The notes under the pieces were generated by a model. That model was not told the origin of the DNA. It searched no databases and saw nothing but the letters and a program-made list of their open reading frames with translations. This document shows, one piece after another, positions 59,974-64,000 of a stretch of 64,000 nucleotides of DNA. Location: NCBI RefSeq assembly GCF_002902985.1, contig NZ_CP026167.1:4588001-4652000 (forward strand), read 5' to 3'. The DNA is from Leclercia sp. LSNIH1. Its GTDB lineage: Bacteria; Pseudomonadota; Gammaproteobacteria; Enterobacterales; Enterobacteriaceae. The translations under genes and the position numbers were made by a program. Within the stretch, counting starts at the first letter, position 1. Each line of letters opens with the position of its first letter.

Positions 59974-60818
59974 CACTGCACTCCTTCCGGTTTGTTCGCG
60001 TCCAGCACCGCGAGCGCTTTTTGCCACTCGTCAGCATCCACGCGGATAAAATGGTTCTTGTCGCGCTGCTCAAGGAAAGGCACCCCCTTGCCCATCAGGG
60101 TGTCGCAGAGAATGACGCGGGGCTGATTCTCCGGATAGCGCTTCGCGTTATCGAACGCCGCCACCAGCGCCGGCGCGTCGTTGCCGTTGACCCGCTGCAC
60201 GTACCAGCCAAACGAGGTCCACTTATCTTCCAGCGGCTCAAAGCCGAGGATTTTGTGGGAGTTGCCGTCGGCCTGCTGGCGGTTGATATCCACCAGCACG
60301 ATCAGGTTCGACAGGCCGTGGTGGGCGGCGGACATCGCCGCTTCCCAGGTGGAGCCTTCGTCCAGCTCGCCGTCGGACATGGAGTTCACCACCCAGGCAT
60401 CACTCCCCTTGTGCTTCAGTCCCAGGGCCATGCCCACGCCGATGCTCAGGCCCTGCCCCAGCGAGCCGCCGGAGATCTCCATGCCCGGTGTGTAGGTAGC
60501 CATGCCGGACATCGGCAGGCGGCTGTCGTCGGCGCCGTAGGTCTCCAGCTCCTCTTCGGGAATAATGCCCGCCTCGATCAGCGCCGCGTAGCAGGCGATG
60601 GCGTAGTGGCCGTGGGAGAGCAGGAAGCGGTCGCGCCCTTCCCACTCCGGCTCGTCGGGCTTAAAGGTCATGCCGTAGGCAAAGGCGGTAGCCAGCACGT
60701 CGGCGTAGCCCAGCGCCTGCCCGATATAGCCCTGCCCCTGCACTTCGCCCATCCGCAGGGCATAGCGGCGGATGCGCCACGCGGCGGCAGCGACCTGTTG
60801 AATCGTGGTATCAGTCAT
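59973..60818 (-). CDS. Split transketolase, N-terminal (thiamine-diphosphate) subunit
   Basis: 281 residues. It holds the diphosphate-binding half: LSHGHYAIACYAAL, GMEISGGSLGQGLSIGVGMALG and the metal/ThDP motif MSDGELDEGSTWEAAMSAAHHGLSNLIVLVDINRQQADG (the GDG of the classic motif is SDG here). It is translated just before the C-subunit with a one-base overlap and starts 12 bases after the SDR gene stop, so it belongs to the same operon. Confidence 0.9.
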   Translation of the reverse strand: MTDTTIQQVAAAAWRIRRYALRMGEVQGQGYIGQALGYADVLATAFAYGMTFKPDEPEWEGRDRFLLSHGHYAIACYAALIEAGIIPEEELETYGADDSRLPMSGMATYTPGMEISGGSLGQGLSIGVGMALGLKHKGSDAWVVNSMSDGELDEGSTWEAAMSAAHHGLSNLIVLVDINRQQADGNSHKILGFEPLEDKWTSFGWYVQRVNGNDAPALVAAFDNAKRYPENQPRVILCDTLMGKGVPFLEQRDKNHFIRVDADEWQKALAVLDANKPEGVQ

Positions 60819-60830
60819 AATCCTGTCTCC

Positions 60831-61580
60831 TTAGTGGATCAGCATGCCGCCGTTGACGTCGAGGGTGATGCCGGTGGAGTAAGAGGAGAGATCGCTGCCG
60901 AGGAACAGCGCGGCGCGGGCGATATCCTGCGCGTCGCCGAGGCGGTTAAGCGGAATGCCTGCCAGAATGGCGGTTTTCATCTCGTCCGAAAGTTTGCCCG
61001 CGGTGATGTCGGTCTGGATCAGCCCCGGGGTGATGCAGTTAACCCGCACGTTATCCGGCCCCAGCTCGCGGGCCATCGCCTTCGCCAGCCCCAGCACGCC
61101 CGCTTTGGCGGCGCTGTAGTGCGGCCCGCCGAAGATGCCGCCGCCGCGCTGGGCCGACACCGAGGAGATGCAGACGATGCTGCCGGACTGCTGGCCGCGC
61201 ATGGTGGGGATAACGGCCTGAGACATTAAGAGCGTGCCGCGCAGGCTGACATCCAGCACCGCGTCATAGTTTTCCCGCTTAATATCCATCAGCTTGATCG
61301 GCTGGGTGATGCCGGCGTTATTCACCAGAATATCGATGCGCCCGTATTTGCCCAGCACCTGCTCGATGGCGGCATTAACCTGCAGCTCGTTGCTGACGTT
61401 CGCCGCCAGCCCCAGATGCCCCTCGCCCAGGCTTGCCGCCGCCTGCTTGCTGGCCTCTGCATCTAAATCAATAATGACCACTTTCGCGCCCTGTTCGGCA
61501 TAGAGTTTTGCCGTAGCGAAACCCAAACCGCGTGCGGAAGCCGCGCCGGTAATAACGGCGACTTTATCTTTCAGTAGCAT
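60831..61580 (-). CDS. SDR-family dehydrogenase of the transketolase cassette
   Basis: 249-residue classical SDR: cofactor motif TGAASARGLGFATA (10-23), NNAG at about 90, catalytic Ser, and YSAAKAGVLGL with YxxxK near 155. The C-terminus DVNGGMLIH is typical of sugar or polyol dehydrogenases. It is translated upstream of the split transketolase and downstream of the MFS gene, so it probably oxidises or reduces the sugar intermediate of the same pathway. Confidence 0.88.
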   Translation of the reverse strand: MLLKDKVAVITGAASARGLGFATAKLYAEQGAKVVIIDLDAEASKQAAASLGEGHLGLAANVSNELQVNAAIEQVLGKYGRIDILVNNAGITQPIKLMDIKRENYDAVLDVSLRGTLLMSQAVIPTMRGQQSGSIVCISSVSAQRGGGIFGGPHYSAAKAGVLGLAKAMARELGPDNVRVNCITPGLIQTDITAGKLSDEMKTAILAGIPLNRLGDAQDIARAALFLGSDLSSYSTGITLDVNGGMLIH

Positions 61581-61616
61581 ATATTTACTCCAAAATATTG
61601 AGAGGTGTTTAATTTA

Positions 61617-62948
61617 TTATTTCGGTTCTTCCAGCAGGGTAATCATTAATAAGCCAACGGCTGCGCAAATACCGAAATAAATAAAGACAGAATTAAAACT
61701 TCCTGTTTTATCCAGCAGATAACCCGCCAGCATGGGCGAAACAAATCCGCCGAGATTACCGCCGCTATTAATAATGGATGCGGCGATGGGATAGGTTTTA
61801 CTGTCCGCCACCGCCATGCCGTAGGCGGTAAAAGCGGGCCAGCCGATATTCAGGCACAGGCCAACGAAGAACAGCCCCACGCACACCGCCACGGTGCTTT
61901 GCGGAATATTGAGCATGATGACCATCATTAATACGGTGCTGATAGCGGTAAACATCATGGTCGGCTTGCGTCGGCGGCCCAGGAGCTTGTCCGACACGTA
62001 GCCGCCGAAAATCGCCCCGATAAAGCCGCCGATGCAGGGCATGCTGGCGACCAGCCCCATGCTCATGAAGGTAAAGCCTTTCTCTTTGACCAGGTAGAGC
62101 GGGATCCAGGTCAGCAGGCCGTAGAGCACGCTCACCATCATGAAGTAGGCCACGCAGTCGCCAAGAATATTCTTCGAGGTGAAGAGACCTTTTACCGTCT
62201 CTATCGGGGCCAGCTCGCGCACGCGGATCAACCGGTCGAGGCGGTTGAAGCGCGGTTCAATCACGATATTTTCCCGCCGGGTTTCCGCTGCGTTTTGCCC
62301 CCCGACGATGGTCTCCAACTCAGCTTTAGAGACCATCGGGCTCTCTGCGGGACGGGTGCGCACCAGCAGATACCAGAGCACGGCAATCACCAGCCCCGGA
62401 ATGGCGAAGGAGAAAAAGACCCAGCGCCAGCCCCAGGTCATGGCGATCCACACCGCCAGCGGCGGCACCAGAATGGGGGCGAACATGGTAGCGGCGATAT
62501 AGACGCCGGTGGCGGTCGCTTTCTCCTTCGGCGGGAACCAGTTATTGATGGTGGAGGCCAGCCCCACCGGGCAGGGGCCTTCCGTCAGGCCCAGCCCGAG
62601 GCGGATAAACTTCAGCCCCAGCACCGAGGTGGCGGTGCCCATCAGCCAGGTGAAAGCAGAGAAGCCAAATATCGACAGGGCCACCATGCCGCGAATGCCT
62701 TTTTTAGCAATAAAAAAGCCCGCCGGGATCTGGCTCAGGGCATAGCCTAAAAAAAACATGCTGGCGATGGCGCCGGCCTCGAAATTATTGATATGAAATT
62801 CATCGATGATAAAGGGAAGCACGGCGCCAATATTGGTTCTGTCTGCATAATTAATGGCATACACAATAAATATTAACGCCAGCACCACGAAGCGGTAATT
62901 GGTTTTTTTAGTGGCTATGTAGGGGACAGCTTGTTCTATACGAGACAT
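61617..62948 (-). CDS. MFS transporter, sugar-acid (ACS) type
   Basis: 443 residues, twelve membrane helices. The start YAINYADRTNIGAVLPFI and the loop GYALSQIPAGFFIAKKGIRG are typical of the anion:cation symporter family that takes up hexuronates, galactonate or glucarate (GudP/DgoT-like). First gene of the minus-strand operon (MFS, SDR, transketolase N, C). It faces a LysR gene across 281 bases, which include the promoters of both. Confidence 0.88.
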   Translation of the reverse strand: MSRIEQAVPYIATKKTNYRFVVLALIFIVYAINYADRTNIGAVLPFIIDEFHINNFEAGAIASMFFLGYALSQIPAGFFIAKKGIRGMVALSIFGFSAFTWLMGTATSVLGLKFIRLGLGLTEGPCPVGLASTINNWFPPKEKATATGVYIAATMFAPILVPPLAVWIAMTWGWRWVFFSFAIPGLVIAVLWYLLVRTRPAESPMVSKAELETIVGGQNAAETRRENIVIEPRFNRLDRLIRVRELAPIETVKGLFTSKNILGDCVAYFMMVSVLYGLLTWIPLYLVKEKGFTFMSMGLVASMPCIGGFIGAIFGGYVSDKLLGRRRKPTMMFTAISTVLMMVIMLNIPQSTVAVCVGLFFVGLCLNIGWPAFTAYGMAVADSKTYPIAASIINSGGNLGGFVSPMLAGYLLDKTGSFNSVFIYFGICAAVGLLMITLLEEPK

Positions 62949-63229
62949 GTTTTACCTCATTATTCGATCAACGTGAGTCGTTTTAATTTCGCGTTCAAAC
63001 TCAATATATCGGCTTACGTTTGAAACACCATTCAATAAAACTCATTTATTGCTGAGATAAATTTGATTCGCGAAGCGCGTCATAAAAATAACGGCTTCGT
63101 TTATGGGGATATAGGTTTTTTAAAAATGTGGCGGGGATCCTGTTTAATCCATTCAGCCGCAATAATATTGCCGGTGCAGGGTCAGAATGTTATGTTTTTT
63201 TACCGCAACATCCTCAAGGAGGACCGGTT

Positions 63230-64000
63230 ATGCCCGCGCAGGATCGCCAGACGCTCCCCATCCCTTCGCTGCGAAACATTCAGTCTTTTATCGCGGTCGC
63301 CAACTCCCTGAGCATTCACCTGGCGGCCGAGCAGCTTAACGTCACCCCCTCGGCGGTGAGCCATCAGATCGCCTCCCTGGAGTCCTGGATGGGCAAAAAG
63401 CTGTTTATCCGCAGCGGCAAGGGGGTCACCCTTACGCCTACCGGAGAGAAGTATCTGCGGGAGGTCTCGGCGGCCATGAGCGCCATCGGGCGCGCCACCG
63501 AGCAGGTGATCAAAGAGAAGGAGAACGCTGTGCTGCGCGTGCACTCCTCCCCGACCTTCGGTTTATCCTGGCTGCTGCGCCGCCTGGGCAAGTTCCGCGC
63601 CGAATATCCCGATATCATCCTCAACCTCACCTGCTCTTATGAGAACCTGCAGTTCGCCCGGGATAATATCGACATCGACATTCGCCACGGCATCCCGGAC
63701 TGGGACGCCTACCGGGTGATGACCATTAAAAATGACGCGCTGGTGGTGCTGGCCTCGCCCGATTACCTGCGCGAGCATCCGGTACAGTCACCGCAGGATC
63801 TCTTACAGCAGGCGCTGATTTCATCCACCAGCACCCTGGTGAACTGGGAGAAGTGGTTTGCCTGGCACAATATCGACCGGCCCTGGCTCAACTTCAGCCT
63901 GAGCTTCGATCGCTCCTATATGAGCTTTGAGGCGGCGCGCATGGGGCTGGGATTTATTCTTGAAAGCAAAATGATGGCCACCGATCATCTGAACGATGGC
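63230..64000 (+). CDS. LysR-family regulator (GcvA-like), cut by the window edge
   Basis: The open frame from the ATG at 63230 (AAGGAGG upstream) runs to the last base without a stop (257 codons seen). HTH at ~15-65: LRNIQSFIAVANSLSIHLAAEQLNVTPSAVSHQIASLESWMGKKLFIRSGKGVTLTPTG, the GcvA-type pattern. The effector domain follows (WLLRRLGKFRAEYPDIILNL; DIDIRHG). Probably controls the divergent catabolic operon. The C-terminal ~40 residues are outside the window. Confidence 0.88.
   Translation, partial: MPAQDRQTLPIPSLRNIQSFIAVANSLSIHLAAEQLNVTPSAVSHQIASLESWMGKKLFIRSGKGVTLTPTGEKYLREVSAAMSAIGRATEQVIKEKENAVLRVHSSPTFGLSWLLRRLGKFRAEYPDIILNLTCSYENLQFARDNIDIDIRHGIPDWDAYRVMTIKNDALVVLASPDYLREHPVQSPQDLLQQALISSTSTLVNWEKWFAWHNIDRPWLNFSLSFDRSYMSFEAARMGLGFILESKMMATDHLNDG

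Noticed and set aside
60021..61229. 402-codon plus-strand open frame opposite the transketolase and SDR genes
   Set aside because: Antisense to two well-supported catabolic genes and low-complexity Arg/Gly/His-rich sequence.
63063..63311. 82-codon plus-strand open frame overlapping the start of the last LysR gene
   Set aside because: It is out of frame with the LysR gene, which has a strong ribosome-binding site and clear HTH; the short frame has no recognisable feature.
1..64000. tRNA, rRNA, prophage integrase, IS element or CRISPR genes
   Set aside because: I looked for tRNA-like cloverleafs at the island edges, transposase or integrase motifs in the translations and short spaced repeats, and saw none convincing by eye; a dedicated scan could still find a small RNA.

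Overview
The window looks like chromosomal DNA from a member of the Enterobacteriaceae (Enterobacter/Lelliottia/Citrobacter-like; I cannot fix the species). The reasons are a yciG-yciF-yciE-katN cluster, YdeI and YdeJ orthologues, a BapA-type adhesin with its own type I secretion genes, and several GCCGGGT...ACCCGGC REP-type palindromes between genes. Coding DNA is mostly GC-rich. The gene-poor gaps and the toxin-immunity island at about 50.1-56.4 kb are clearly AT-richer.

Layout. (1) 1-25.8 kb: the end of a YceI-like gene, then a biofilm-adhesin locus. This holds a 934-residue BapA-like protein, a 5389-residue BapA-like giant made of 43 Ig-like units, and a complete type I secretion system (outer-membrane channel, ABC exporter, HlyD-type adaptor). 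The two adhesins share their N-terminal domain, poly-glycine hinge and C-terminal secretion signal, and their upstream regions share a promoter-like block. (2) 25.8-31.5 kb: ordinary accessory genes (LysR regulator with two DUF606/YdcZ membrane proteins, a frameshifted MFS transporter, an RluA-like pseudouridine synthase, a VOC protein, a DUF6622-like membrane protein). (3) 32.0-36.7 kb: a stress block, yciG/yciF/yciE/katN, followed by a bd-type quinol oxidase of the short-Q-loop (Cio) kind. (4) 36.9-39.9 kb: a four-gene minus-strand operon (membrane protein, DUF421, CinA-like YdeJ, SDR) divergent from ydeI.

(5) 40.0-56.5 kb: a contact-dependent inhibition (CDI) island. cdiB, a HlyC-type lysine acyltransferase and cdiA overlap end to end. 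CdiA carries a VENN motif followed by a glycine-rich, hydrophobic C-terminal toxin region, and a small membrane immunity candidate overlaps its 3' end. Downstream lies a collection of immunity genes: three YezG-like paralogues, a SUKH/SMI1 gene and a frameshifted SUKH-like one, an Imm63-like gene, a frameshifted DUF6966-like gene, a lipoprotein and several unknowns. A scrambled remnant of a second cdiA sits among them. The island is bracketed by two imperfect copies of a ~78-bp leader, one before cdiB and one before an Ail/Lom-type outer-membrane protein gene.

(6) 57.1-64.0 kb: a 48-bp-period REP array, a LysR/SDR divergent pair, then a catabolic cassette (split transketolase, SDR, sugar-acid-type MFS transporter) facing a LysR regulator cut by the window edge.

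The parts most worth following up are the acyltransferase-containing CDI locus with its unassigned toxin and immunity array, the two-substrate BapA system with a precise 18-domain internal duplication, and the duplicated leader around the CDI island.
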